Assembly: GCA_012730105.1 (NCBI GenBank)
Contig: JAAYBJ010000046.1
Coordinates: forward strand, 1 to 54,170
DNA: 54,170 nt
Direction of reading: 5' to 3'
From: Candidatus Hydrogenedentota bacterium
GTDB lineage: Bacteria > Hydrogenedentota > Hydrogenedentia > Hydrogenedentales > CAITNO01
Part shown: positions 7,568 to 16,258 of the stretch, piece by piece
Layout of the letters: the number at the start of each line of letters is the position of its first letter
Position numbering within the stretch: position 1 is the first letter of the stretch
The notes under the pieces: generated by a model
The model's database searches: none
The model's input: only the letters and a program-made list of their open reading frames with translations
Told to the model about the DNA's origin: nothing
Made by a program: the position numbers and the translations under genes

Positions 7568-9616
7568 TTATGGAAGCGGCGCTGTAAGGACAACCACGCT
7601 GCGCGCAGCAACATGCATTGAAGCGGCATTCACCGGGGGCGCGTCATCCGAGGCATGGTAGTCTTTTCCCGAAGTTGCGGCGCTGTCAATCCTCAACCGC
7701 CAGGATCCGGGCGGCAACACGAAATCCCGGTCGTCCATTGTGGCGTTAAACATCATGTAGATGCCCGCGCCTTCGTTTTCCCGGGGATGAATATGGCAGG
7801 CAAGCAGGTTTTCCACCTCGTTCCATTCCGGTGCGACGCCCTTGCCGTCGTACCAGTTCACATCCCGCTCCCCGACTTCCGATTCCAATGTTTCACCCAG
7901 GAAATGACGGCTTCGCCGCAATACGGGGTTTTCGAAACGAAAGGCGATCAGGCCGCGGTAGAATTCAAACAATTCCCGATAGTCCTCCAACCGGGACCAG
8001 TCGAACCATGAAATTTCATTGTCCTGGCAATAAGCGTTGTTGTTCCCCCGCTGGGTGCGGCCAAGTTCGTCGCCTCCAAGCATCATCGGCACGCCCAGGG
8101 ACAGGAAGAGACTTGCCGCGAGACTTTTCTTGCAGCGCATCCGCATCGCGTTAATGTCCGGATTGCCGGATTCACCTTCCTCGCCGCAGTTCCAACTGTA
8201 ATTTTCATTCGCACCGTCCAGGTTTTCTTCACCGTTCGCCTCATTATGCTTGCGTTCATAGGCGACCAGGTCGTGCAGGGTAAATCCGTCATGACTGGTG
8301 ATGAAATTAATGCTGTGTTCAGGGCTGCGGTCGCTGTGCTGGTACAAGTCGGCGCTCCCCGTGAGCCGGGTGGCGAAGGCGCCCTTCATACCGGCATCAC
8401 CGCGCCAGAAACGCCGGACATCATCACGATATTTGCCGTTCCACTCCGCCCAGCGCACTCCGCCGAAAGAGCCCACCTGGTAGGCGCCGCCCGCGTCCCA
8501 CGCTTCCGCAATCAGCTTGGTGTCCCGCAGCACGGGATCCTCCGCGATGCGCGCGATCAGCGGCGCATCTTCCAGGATGTTACCCTCCTGGTCGCGTCCC
8601 AGTATGGAGGCCAGGTCAAAGCGGAACCCGTCGATATGCATGACCGCCACCCAGTACCGCAGACAATCGAGAATGAAATCGCGCACCAGGGGATGGTTGC
8701 AGTTTACGGTGTTGCCGCATCCGGAATAATTCAGATATTTCCCGTCCTCAAGCAGGTAATAGACGGCGTTGTCAATACCCCTGAAAGAAAGGGTCGGCCC
8801 CTTTTCGTTGCCCTCGGAGGTATGGTTGAAAACGACATCAAGGATGATTTCAATCCCGGCAGCGTGCAACGCCTCCACCATCTCGCGAAATTCATGGAGG
8901 TGTTCCAGACGGACAGATTTGACCGCATAGCGCGCACTGGGAGCGAAAAACCCAATGTTGCTGTAACCCCAGTAATTCGTCAGTTCCTCCCCCGTTTCCG
9001 GGCTACGCCGGCCAAGGTACGTCTCCCCGAATTCCTGAATGGGCAGCAGTTCCACGGCATTAACGCCCAACGCCTTTAAATGGGAAATCTTTTCCGTCAC
9101 GCCGCGGTACGTCCCGGCATGAGCCGCGCCGGAAGTGACGTCGCAGGTAAATCCCTTGACATGCATCTCATAGATGACAAGATCCCTGATGGGAATACGC
9201 GGACGCACATCCCCGTTCCAATCCATTGTGTCGTGGACCGCCACGCATTTCATGGTGCCTTTGTGGATGTCCCCCACAAAGGCCTTCGCGTAAGGGTCAA
9301 GCAGGTAGACTGCCGGATCGTAATGGTGTCCTTCCGCGGGGTCATGGGGCCCGTCCATACGGTACATAAAATAGACCCCCTCATGAAGGCCTTCAACAAA
9401 GATGGACCAGATATCACCGGTGCGGTGATGATGGGCATTAAACTCATATTCCCAGACCGGGGCCCGGTCTTCAATAGTATCAAACACCGCAATCCACACC
9501 CGGGTTGCATGACGACTGAAAATCGTGAAACGAATGCCGTTATCGTAGACAATGGGCCCCATAGGATAGGGACGGCCCACGGTAACGCGCAATCGTTCGG
9601 GATTGATTTTTCTCAT
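7568..9616 (-). CDS. glgX: Glycogen debranching enzyme GlgX (GH13 family)
   Basis: GlgX hydrolyses the alpha-1,6 branches left on glycogen after phosphorylase. The 682-residue protein has an N-terminal CBM48-like domain (about 10-130) and a GH13 barrel. All four GH13 regions are visible: DVVFNH (260-265), GFRFDLAS with the nucleophile Asp334, EAWD with the acid/base Glu371, and SHDG (441-444). The stretch after region IV (KHNEANGEENLDG, NYSWNCGEEG) is typical of GlgX and isoamylases. Length and start (ATG after AAAGGTGG) fit the family. No other glycogen genes lie beside it. Confidence 0.93.
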   Translation of the reverse strand: MRKINPERLRVTVGRPYPMGPIVYDNGIRFTIFSRHATRVWIAVFDTIEDRAPVWEYEFNAHHHRTGDIWSIFVEGLHEGVYFMYRMDGPHDPAEGHHYDPAVYLLDPYAKAFVGDIHKGTMKCVAVHDTMDWNGDVRPRIPIRDLVIYEMHVKGFTCDVTSGAAHAGTYRGVTEKISHLKALGVNAVELLPIQEFGETYLGRRSPETGEELTNYWGYSNIGFFAPSARYAVKSVRLEHLHEFREMVEALHAAGIEIILDVVFNHTSEGNEKGPTLSFRGIDNAVYYLLEDGKYLNYSGCGNTVNCNHPLVRDFILDCLRYWVAVMHIDGFRFDLASILGRDQEGNILEDAPLIARIAEDPVLRDTKLIAEAWDAGGAYQVGSFGGVRWAEWNGKYRDDVRRFWRGDAGMKGAFATRLTGSADLYQHSDRSPEHSINFITSHDGFTLHDLVAYERKHNEANGEENLDGANENYSWNCGEEGESGNPDINAMRMRCKKSLAASLFLSLGVPMMLGGDELGRTQRGNNNAYCQDNEISWFDWSRLEDYRELFEFYRGLIAFRFENPVLRRSRHFLGETLESEVGERDVNWYDGKGVAPEWNEVENLLACHIHPRENEGAGIYMMFNATMDDRDFVLPPGSWRLRIDSAATSGKDYHASDDAPPVNAASMHVAARSVVVLTAPLP

Positions 9617-9983
9617 ACCACCTTTATACCTCTCATATACATATCGAACAAGTTAGTGCTGAAAATTTAAAGATATCGGGGACAAACCCGGATTATATCA
9701 TGAAGGCTCCAAGAATCCCCGAACAATTGAGACGAGGTATCTTTTTCGCCCTTCACAGGAACGCTACTACAAAGGGATGCAAGTTACCGGGATGTAATGG
9801 AACCCCCGGTGCCCCCCTCCCCCCCGAAATAACAAATAACATACCGCTTCTTTCGCCCAAATCCTGTCGGGTGAAAGCAAAGACACTACTGACAGAGAAC
9901 GCACTTATGCGCCACCACGTTGCATCCGGATGGCTTGATGGGGTATACTGTTTCGTACACAAAATATATGGGAGCAAAACAAT
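9617..9983. other. Divergent intergenic region between glgX and the MarR-GNAT gene
   Basis: This 367-bp spacer carries the start regions of two divergent genes. On the plus strand there is a good promoter (9920-9949). On the minus strand a perfect TATAAT (9697 down to 9692) lies about 76 bp before the glgX ATG but has no recognisable -35. A homopolymer-like C-rich run occurs near 9814-9826. A frame open from 9700 to 9999 crosses the promoter and is not considered a gene. Confidence 0.5.
9920..9949 (+). promoter_or_regulatory. Promoter of the MarR-GNAT/racemase/symporter operon
   Basis: TTGCAT (9920-9925) and TATACT (9944-9949) are separated by 18 bp, about 35 bp before the first ATG. As the first gene encodes a MarR-type DNA-binding domain, this stretch is the likely place for autoregulation; I cannot point to a specific operator palindrome. 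Confidence 0.62.
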
Positions 9984-11015
9984 ATGCCTGAAGTTTTAAA
10001 TTATGAAATGTGTGATAATATACTGATCAGCCTCCGAAAAATCGTACATGCCATGGGAATACACTCCCGGCAGTTACAACGGACCTACGCCTTGACAGGT
10101 CCCCAGTTGGTCTTGCTCCGCGAAATTTTTCGCACCGAAACCATAAGCATCGGACGGCTGGCACAGGAGGTCAGCCTGAGTAATGCCACCGTTACGGGCA
10201 TTATTGACCGGCTGGAACAATTGGGATATGTTTCCAGAGCACGCAACGGTCAGGACCGCAGACAGGTATTTCTGTCATGCACAGACAGGGGGAAAAAGGT
10301 TTTGCAGGAGATGCCTCCCCTGTTTCAGGAGCACTTTATTTCCGCCCTTTCCAATCTTCGTGACTGGGAGCAGGGCCAGATGCTTGCCGTGGTATCGCGC
10401 TTGGCCGCGATGATGGGCGGCAATGGGTCCGCAGGAGAGGATCCCGCGGTCACACCGGCCCTGTCGGAGCCCGATGGGTTTATCGATTCCTGCCGAATGC
10501 TGCTGGACAACACGGTCGGGGATGATGGCGCTTCTGCGGCGTCAGAGACACAGGAATCGCTCCGGGTTATCCGCAGCGACGGTGATCTTCCCGGCGGCAT
10601 GGATCGTCCGCGCCTCGCGGCGTTCCTGCATGAACACCTGCAGCCCTATGAAGACACACCGGAGGATATCGAAGCCGGCTTGGACTATGCCCTGAATAAT
10701 CTGACCGGGCCCGGCGGCTTTATGGTGCTCGCCCTGGATGGGGACACCCTGCAGGGCGCTCTCGTCATGTTAAATACCGGCATGACAGGGTACATACCCG
10801 AACATGTCCTGTTGTTTGTGGCGGTACATCGGGAACTGCGCGGCAAGGGAATCGGCGCCGAACTAATCCGGCGCGCGCAGCGGGAATGCGCCGGCAACAT
10901 CAAACTTCATGTGGAATATGACAACCCGGCGCGCCGCCTGTATGAACGGCTTGGCTTTTCAAGCAAATATGCGGAAATGAGGTGGACCCGTGAATCATCT
11001 GACCATAAATCTTGA
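9984..11015 (+). CDS. MarR-family regulator fused to GNAT acetyltransferase
   Basis: The 343-residue protein joins two domains. Residues about 10-145 form a MarR-type winged helix (ISIGRLAQEVSLSNATVTGI as helix-turn-helix, RNGQDRRQVFLSCTDRG as wing). Residues about 190-335 form a GNAT acetyltransferase, with the acetyl-CoA loop RGKGIG at 286-291 and the terminal NPARRLYERLGF. A low-complexity linker (145-190) separates them. Fusions of MarR and GNAT domains are known elsewhere in bacteria. The gene overlaps the racemase gene by 26 bp, so the three downstream products are probably made together. I infer that it senses or acetylates the operon's substrate; the ligand cannot be read from sequence. 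Confidence 0.85.
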   Translation: MPEVLNYEMCDNILISLRKIVHAMGIHSRQLQRTYALTGPQLVLLREIFRTETISIGRLAQEVSLSNATVTGIIDRLEQLGYVSRARNGQDRRQVFLSCTDRGKKVLQEMPPLFQEHFISALSNLRDWEQGQMLAVVSRLAAMMGGNGSAGEDPAVTPALSEPDGFIDSCRMLLDNTVGDDGASAASETQESLRVIRSDGDLPGGMDRPRLAAFLHEHLQPYEDTPEDIEAGLDYALNNLTGPGGFMVLALDGDTLQGALVMLNTGMTGYIPEHVLLFVAVHRELRGKGIGAELIRRAQRECAGNIKLHVEYDNPARRLYERLGFSSKYAEMRWTRESSDHKS

Positions 11016-12150
11016 GGCCCTGCTTCACAATTATCTTGCCATTGAAGCGTTGATGCGCAAGCACGGCAGCCGCTGGACCATGGTTACCAAGGTGCTCTGC
11101 GGAAACCGGCCGGTATTGCAGGCCCTGGCCGCCATGGGCATGCGCGCCGCGGGCGATTCGCGCCTTACCAACCTGAAAGCGGTAAAGAGGATTGCCTCGG
11201 CGACGGAGTGCTGGTACCTGCGTGTTCCGGGCCCCTCGGTAATCGACCAGGTGGCCCAGCTCTCCGATGTCAGTCTGAACAGCGAGATAAAAACCATAAG
11301 CGCCCTCAATGAATCGGCGGGCCGCATGGGCCGGAAACACCGTGTGATCATCATGATCGAGCTCGGTGATTTGCGCGAGGGTATTTTGCCCGGATCGCTG
11401 ATCAACTTCTATCAGTCGGTATTCAATCTCCCCCACATTGAAGTGCTGGGGATCGGCGCCAACCTGGGCTGTCTCGCGGGGGTCGCTCCCAACATAGACC
11501 AGTTCATGCAGCTCATCCTGTACCGCGAACTGCTCGAACTGAAATTCGAGCGGCGCCTGCCGCTGGTTTCCGCAGGATCGAGTTCGTCACTGCCCCTGCT
11601 CATAGAAGGCTCCGTACCCAAAGGCATCAACCATTTCCGTATCGGTGAAGCGTTGTTTCTGGGCACGGACCTGATACATGGCGGCACGCTGGCGGGATTC
11701 CGCAACGACGTTTTTCTTCTGAACACCGAAATCGCGGAACTGAAGGAGAAGAGCCTGCAGCCGCCCACGGATGCGACCAGCATCGCGCCTTTTGCCACGC
11801 CCCAGGGCAATGACGCCCAGCCCGGCCAGCGAGGCTGGCGCGCATTGGTGGGCGTGGGCCAACTGGACACGGACATCACCGGGCTGGCCCCGCTCAACCC
11901 GGACTATGAAATCGCCGGCGCAAGCAGCGACATCACGGTGGTAAACCTTGGCGACCACGATGACGGACTCAAAGTGGGCGACAGTATTCAGTTCCGCCTG
12001 AACTACGCCGCGCTGCTCCGCCTGATGAACTGCCGGTATATCACGAAGCAACTGGCACCTTCCGTAGACGAATTTAGGGAACGCATGAAAGAGGAAGGCC
12101 GCATCCAAAACGGTGTAGTCATCACGGACGGTCCGGAAGCGCGGGAATAG
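10990..12150 (+). CDS. Alanine/ornithine racemase-family PLP enzyme
   Basis: This is a fold-type III PLP enzyme of 386 residues. The N-terminal alanine racemase-like barrel carries the PLP lysine in MVTKVLCGN (Lys34), followed by the ornithine-racemase-type motif MIELGDLREG (about 122-131) and SAGSSSSLPLL. This matches the branch that includes ornithine racemase, rather than peptidoglycan alanine racemase, whose dimer-forming C-terminal domain looks different. The GTG start has GAGG at good spacing and overlaps the previous gene. Substrate is undecided: alanine, ornithine or another amino acid. A linker of about 35 residues (SLQPPTDATSIAPFATPQG onward) interrupts the C-terminal half and is unusual. 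Confidence 0.85.
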   Translation: MNHLTINLEALLHNYLAIEALMRKHGSRWTMVTKVLCGNRPVLQALAAMGMRAAGDSRLTNLKAVKRIASATECWYLRVPGPSVIDQVAQLSDVSLNSEIKTISALNESAGRMGRKHRVIIMIELGDLREGILPGSLINFYQSVFNLPHIEVLGIGANLGCLAGVAPNIDQFMQLILYRELLELKFERRLPLVSAGSSSSLPLLIEGSVPKGINHFRIGEALFLGTDLIHGGTLAGFRNDVFLLNTEIAELKEKSLQPPTDATSIAPFATPQGNDAQPGQRGWRALVGVGQLDTDITGLAPLNPDYEIAGASSDITVVNLGDHDDGLKVGDSIQFRLNYAALLRLMNCRYITKQLAPSVDEFRERMKEEGRIQNGVVITDGPEARE

Positions 12151-12160
12151 GGAGAACTGA

Positions 12161-14023
12161 ATGGCGCACCCTTGGATTTTGTGGATAATTATCCTGGGCT
12201 ACATGGTATTCATTTTCTTCAAAGGCGTCAGCAAAGTCAACAAGATTGAAAGCGCCGACGACTTCCTGGTGGCGGGACGCTCTATTGGCTGGTTTGCCCT
12301 GGCCTGCACCATGGGAGCGACGGTGATCGGCGGCGGCGCCTCCATAGGCGCCATAGCGCGCACCTACGAGTGGGGCGTGCTGATGCTGCTGGTTTCATCG
12401 GGCGTCTATGTACATTTCATTTTCGCCGGCCTGGTAGTGGCCCCCCATTTCCGTAAAGCGGAAGTCTACACGGTGGCCGGTTATTTCGGACACCGCTTTG
12501 GCGAAGGCCCCCGCTTCTTCACATTGATCCTCTCGCTGCTCTTTTCCGTGTTTATCATTGCGGCTCAAATGGCCGCTTTCGGCAGTGTCATGTCGGCCGT
12601 CCTGCCCCAGTTCGCCGACGTCGAGGTGGTCCTGCGCCTGGCAATCATCATCGGGGGCAGCATGGTCGTCATTTACAGCACTGCCGGCGGATTGCTGGCC
12701 GTGATCCATACCGACGTGTATCAGTTCATTATCCTGCTTCTCGGGTTCTTCATCACCCTGGCCTTTTGCGTGCCAGACATTTTCACCTCCTACAACGCGG
12801 AACAAGGTCAATTCGTGCCGACCCGTTTCGGCGCGATGGATATACAGGATGCGCCCTTGCTGGCGGCGGCGCTGACAGACGAGAACAACCCCATCTCGCG
12901 GCACATTCTCGAAACAACGGCCATGACGCCCCCGGAAATTTCCGCCGGAGAGCGCAAACCCAAGCCTAAAATTCGAAAACTGGTAACCCTGCTCAATACG
13001 GCGCTGGACGATACCACCCTGTACACACCGGAACGCTTCGCGCGCATAACCCTTTCAGAGCAAACGCGCGCGTTACTGGCCAAAGATCGTGATAGGGTGC
13101 GCATCAGGCGCCTGAACCTTTCCCTGGTTCAGGACGCCTACCGGGAAGCCATCGCCCCGAACCGGACCATTCCCGCAACATTCTTCCATCCCCACGGCGG
13201 CAAAGGCTGGATCTTTTTGGTTACCACCTTCTGCGCCTTTCTGCTGGGCGAAGCGTTTGCCCCGGGATACGCAACCCGTTACTGCGTGGGCAGGAACATT
13301 CAGGAAACCCGCTATGGCATTGCCGGGGTGGGCCTTTTTCTGGCGCTGGTCTTTCCGGCAGTACTCCTTTTTATCGCCCTCTACGCGCGCATCCATTTTC
13401 CCGACATCGAGCCGCAGCAGGCGCTGCCCATGGTTGTAAAACAATTGAATAATCCCATCATCGGCGGCCTGATCATCGGCGCGCTGCTTATGGCGGTCAT
13501 GTCGTCCGCCGACTCCGCGCTGAACAGCGCCACAGCCATCTTCGTCAAGGATTTATTTGAGCATCAACTCGGCTGGCGCAATACCGGCGACGGGCGCCTG
13601 CTGAAATTGGCACGTCTCTGCAGCGGCATCCTAGGCGGCACCGCCATCCTGGTAGCGGTCCTCTGGTCCGACATCATCGGGCTACTGCTCTTCACCTATC
13701 ACGTTTGGGCACCCGCCATTATTCTGCCCGTATGCATCGGCACCCTGTCGCGCCGGCGATCGCAACGGCTTAACAGGATCATAACCGCCAGCATGGTTAT
13801 CGCCACCGTCGGGACGCTGTTGTACCGGGCACCGCCAATGTTACGGAATTATTTTGATTTGGTCCTGTTCAATGCGGATGTCTATGCGCAACTGGAAAGT
13901 TTCGACCCGGCCGTATTTGGCGTGCTGCTATCTATCGCCACCTATACCCTGTTAAAGGCGGGGGGCCGACTGGTATACGGCAAAGATGCTCCTGGTACCG
14001 GCCAAGACATCGTTCGCACATGA
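12161..14023 (+). CDS. Sodium:solute symporter (SSS family) with large internal insertion
   Basis: The 620-residue membrane protein belongs to the sodium/solute symporter family. Evidence includes the N-terminal DDFLVAGRSIGW, the unwound-helix motif with GGGASIGAIARTYEWG, and the signature around residues 446-465 (VMSSADSALNSATAIFVKD). About 13 hydrophobic spans are visible. Residues about 205-347 form a charged, non-membrane stretch between two spans (RKPKPKIRKLVTLLNTALDD and on), much longer than usual at this place. It starts 10 bp after the racemase gene, so it probably imports the substrate of that enzyme. The transported solute is unknown. Confidence 0.88.
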   Translation: MAHPWILWIIILGYMVFIFFKGVSKVNKIESADDFLVAGRSIGWFALACTMGATVIGGGASIGAIARTYEWGVLMLLVSSGVYVHFIFAGLVVAPHFRKAEVYTVAGYFGHRFGEGPRFFTLILSLLFSVFIIAAQMAAFGSVMSAVLPQFADVEVVLRLAIIIGGSMVVIYSTAGGLLAVIHTDVYQFIILLLGFFITLAFCVPDIFTSYNAEQGQFVPTRFGAMDIQDAPLLAAALTDENNPISRHILETTAMTPPEISAGERKPKPKIRKLVTLLNTALDDTTLYTPERFARITLSEQTRALLAKDRDRVRIRRLNLSLVQDAYREAIAPNRTIPATFFHPHGGKGWIFLVTTFCAFLLGEAFAPGYATRYCVGRNIQETRYGIAGVGLFLALVFPAVLLFIALYARIHFPDIEPQQALPMVVKQLNNPIIGGLIIGALLMAVMSSADSALNSATAIFVKDLFEHQLGWRNTGDGRLLKLARLCSGILGGTAILVAVLWSDIIGLLLFTYHVWAPAIILPVCIGTLSRRRSQRLNRIITASMVIATVGTLLYRAPPMLRNYFDLVLFNADVYAQLESFDPAVFGVLLSIATYTLLKAGGRLVYGKDAPGTGQDIVRT

Positions 14024-14074
14024 GACGTGGCATACCCTTATTCCAATCGTTTACCCTATTCGTTCCACCTGCTG

Positions 14075-14353
14075 GTTGGCGAGTAGAAGTTCCCTTCGCA
14101 AGGCGCCCTTCTCTCAGAACCGTGCTTGCGCTATTTACCTACACGGCGCCCAGTACGTTCGTTCACTCTGAAGTTGGGCAGGTATCCTTGCTTCAGTGGC
14201 GTTGGCTTCTCAAACATGTTTACGCGAATAGTTGGGCGAGCAAATGGAAAACGTTCCTCCATCTTATTGAACTCTTCCCATGTCATGCGTTTACGACCGC
14301 CTCGCCTGTTCAGCCATTTAAATAACAGCTTTGGGGCGTGCTTGCCGTATCTT
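14075..14353 (-). mobile_element. Group II intron remnant: 3' end of maturase gene plus domains V-VI
   Basis: On the minus strand a frame ending with TAG at 14131 encodes the C-terminus of a group II intron reverse transcriptase/maturase: KLLFKWLNRRGGRKRMTWEE, then FNKMEERFPFARPTIRVNMF. Right behind it, 14149 down to 14117, is a 33-nt domain V-like hairpin with the conserved lower stem GCCGTG/CACGGT, ending in GGTTC. Its catalytic triad is CGC rather than AGC. The maturase stop codon lies inside this hairpin. A domain VI-like fold follows, with CTTCTACTCGCC near the expected 3' end (about 14075). Everything upstream of the maturase tail is missing, so the element is dead. It abuts the methyltransferase remnant. 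Confidence 0.75.
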
Positions 14354-14360
14354 GCGAGAG

Positions 14361-14629
14361 CTATCGGGTTGGGGCGGGGTTCAGCGGTGCGGTGAGTTGT
14401 TCATATTGTTGGAAGAGATATTCCACCCTTCCCGTTCGCTGGTGAATTTGGCGCAGCGGTAGCAGCGGTCCACGACGCGGTCGAGAGCCTGGTACGCCTT
14501 CAACAGCGGCGCGGGCATGTACAGCGGATCATAGAGGTCGGCCAGGGTGCAACCGTCGTAAAGATAGCCCTGCCGCACCTCCAACACCCCTTGCGCGCAG
14601 GACTCCACCTGGGCATTCTCGTAATCCAT
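14361..14629 (-). pseudogene. C-terminal remnant of an MmeI-like (type IIG/IIL) DNA methyltransferase, frameshifted
   Basis: The minus-strand frame from 14629 reads AQGVLEVRQGYLYDGCTLAD, then LYDPLYMPAPLLKAYQALDR, then VVDRCYR and KFTSERE. This is the end of the large methyltransferase/restriction proteins of the MmeI type (usually SLADLYDPLTMPPALLKAHQ). After SERE the frame breaks: restoring one base gives RVEYLFQQYEQLTAPLNP and a stop at 14361, which is the normal ending. So one base has been lost near 14436-14441. Only about 90 of roughly 900 codons remain. It marks a former restriction-modification locus. Confidence 0.75.
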
Positions 14630-14706
14630 TTGTCAGAACATTCTTCTCGATAAAAGGTTGTGAGACAGTCTCCAAAAATTTGGGAACCACAGAAAGACCG
14701 TCAAGA

Positions 14707-14995
14707 GGACTCTCGGCCAATTCGATGGTTTGCCTCGGACACCCTATATCCTTGAGGTAAATATATTGCTTGATGGATCGGTGCTCATGCCGGCAAGCCC
14801 CCGAATTGTTGTGCAGCTCCAATCGGAGGAATACCTGGGCGTACGCGTAATTGCAGTAATGATGACTGCACTCGCTATATGGCTCACAGTAATTGGTGTC
14901 CCATGGCTATTATTTGAGGCTGCGTGCATGTATTTTCTGCCGGGGAAATCCTGACCAGACATTACAGGACAATGCTCCGCAAGCGGTAAATTAAG
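14707..14995 (+). pseudogene. Truncated copy of the 15.2/16.7 kb orphan membrane protein
   Basis: From 14707 the plus strand reads RTLGQFDGLPRTPYILEVNI, then LLDGSVLMPASPRIVVQLQS. This matches the C-terminal third of the two complete copies downstream (RTLGRFDGVPRIPYVLELTI in the second). A hydrophobic tail span follows. The frame stops at 14952-14954, but DNA similarity to the third copy continues to about 14995 (GCTCCGCAAGCGG), so the end has also shifted frame. The N-terminal two thirds are absent. It is best read as a decayed first member of a tandem family. Confidence 0.75.
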
Positions 14996-15143
14996 CCTTC
15001 AAATGAAGTGTACGGACTTTTAAAGGCGGGTTCCGCTTTGTCGAATGTACCTGTTAAGGCGACCCCGCATTGTCAGAATCTGTTTCGGCTGTTAAATGAT
15101 GATGGATGGTTTCGCTCCGCCCGGCCTACGAAAAAGCCTTATG

Positions 15144-15221
15144 AATCGTATTGGTGAATTTCTGTTTAGGAACCAGAGGAACCCTCGTGTTATTCTTAAA
15201 TTCCAGGCAAAGCAGAAGGAG
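15144..15221 (+). repeat. Duplicated upstream region, copy A
   Basis: The leader of the gene at 15230 is nearly identical to that of the gene at 16666. Shared blocks are ATCGTATTGGTG, TTTAGGAACCAGAGGAACCC and GTGTTATTCTTAAATTCCAG, up to the AGGAG ribosome-binding site. The duplication therefore included regulatory DNA, and this block probably holds the promoter. Confidence 0.8.
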
Positions 15222-15229
15222 ATTTTGCC

Positions 15230-15898
15230 ATGGTATACAAATATGTAAAGATGCTTCGATTACCTGTACTAATAGTTGGATCTTATGTGGTTCTCTACGC
15301 GGCTTTGCATTTCGGCGGTTGCGGAGGCGGTTACCAAGCGCCCGAATTTGCCATCGACCTCAAGCCAGGAACCATCACATTACCAGAGTTTCAAGTGGAT
15401 AAGAAGGGTATCCACTTGATTGAATTGGCGGTTGAGCGCAATATGCCTCTTGATGACCTCGAATGTCTACTCGAGTTTCCGCGTGAAAAAAATCCGTCTC
15501 TTGAGCCGGTCGTTGACATCGAATGGACGCTGACGAGTGGCAATAGTATGGTCGCAACGGGTTCTTCCCGAAAGGAAAAAGGCGGAGGGTGGGGACAGTA
15601 TATCTTTAGGACTCTCGGTCGGTTCGATGGTGTGCCACGAATACCTTACGTCCTTGAGTTAACTATATTACGTGATGGATCAGCGCTCGCACCCGCAAAC
15701 CCCCGGATTGTTTTGGATCTGTATAAGGATGATTACATACGCGAAATCATAATTCCACGGACGAAGGCTTACTTCATTGTAGCAATCGTAGCAATCATTA
15801 TCGCGTGGCTAGCGGCTTTTCTGGGCGGTCCTGTATATGTTCTGCTGAGGAGAAGGTGCGCTCACTTACAGGAAAACGCTCCGCAAACGGAAAACTAA
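15230..15898 (+). CDS. Orphan membrane-anchored protein, paralogue 1 (222 residues)
   Basis: I do not recognise this family. The product has an N-terminal span (about residues 8-27), then an extracytoplasmic-looking domain of about 140 residues with APEFAIDLKPGTITLPEFQV, WTLTSGNSMVATGSSRKEKG and RFDGVPRIPYVLELTILRDG. A second span follows (YFIVAIVAIIIAWLAAFLGG), then a charged tail. Cysteines at 31 and 48 could hold the domain or a lipid, but there is no clear lipobox. The ATG has GAAGGAG upstream. It is about 60 percent identical by eye to the gene at 16666 and to the fragment at 14707. Base composition is more AT-rich than the surrounding operons. Confidence 0.75.
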   Translation: MVYKYVKMLRLPVLIVGSYVVLYAALHFGGCGGGYQAPEFAIDLKPGTITLPEFQVDKKGIHLIELAVERNMPLDDLECLLEFPREKNPSLEPVVDIEWTLTSGNSMVATGSSRKEKGGGWGQYIFRTLGRFDGVPRIPYVLELTILRDGSALAPANPRIVLDLYKDDYIREIIIPRTKAYFIVAIVAIIIAWLAAFLGGPVYVLLRRRCAHLQENAPQTEN

Positions 15899-16030
15899 GT
15901 CATTACGAGCAGACCACCCCAACGCGTCGGCGTGCAGATTCGTTTTTCCGAATAGAAAATGGTTTTTCCGCCGGAAAAAAGACGGAGAAAACAGAACAAG
16001 CCCTTTTCCCCCTTGCATAAACATCCCAAT

Positions 16031-16110
16031 TGACGTCATTCCGGTTTTTTCGCGGCCTCCGGCTTGGGTCGAAGAACAGTACTGTATAACGCGAAAAAGA
16101 CCGGAATCCA
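16031..16110. repeat. Inverted repeat, REP/MITE-like
   Basis: ATTCCGGTTTTTTCGCG (16038-16054) is matched by its reverse complement with one extra base, 16090-16107 (CGCGAAAAAGACCGGAAT). The flanks GACGTC and CCAG lie outside the arms. The overall form, a CATTCCGG-type arm closing on a GGAATCC-type arm, resembles widespread bacterial interspersed repeats. Confidence 0.65.
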
Positions 16111-16258
16111 GATTCAGCCTGCTGCAAAAAAACCAGTTCCTTCCTCGAAAAATTAAGTGCTAAGGCTTATATTAAACGGCATCGCCAGTCCCATATTGGC
16201 TGACACTGGGTCGATACGTACCAAGCAATGGCCATAATTGAGTGAGACTACTCCGTGG

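Noticed and set aside
9700-9999. Plus-strand frame of 99 codons before the MarR-GNAT gene
   Set aside because: It contains the operon promoter, overlaps the next start, and has no ribosome-binding site.
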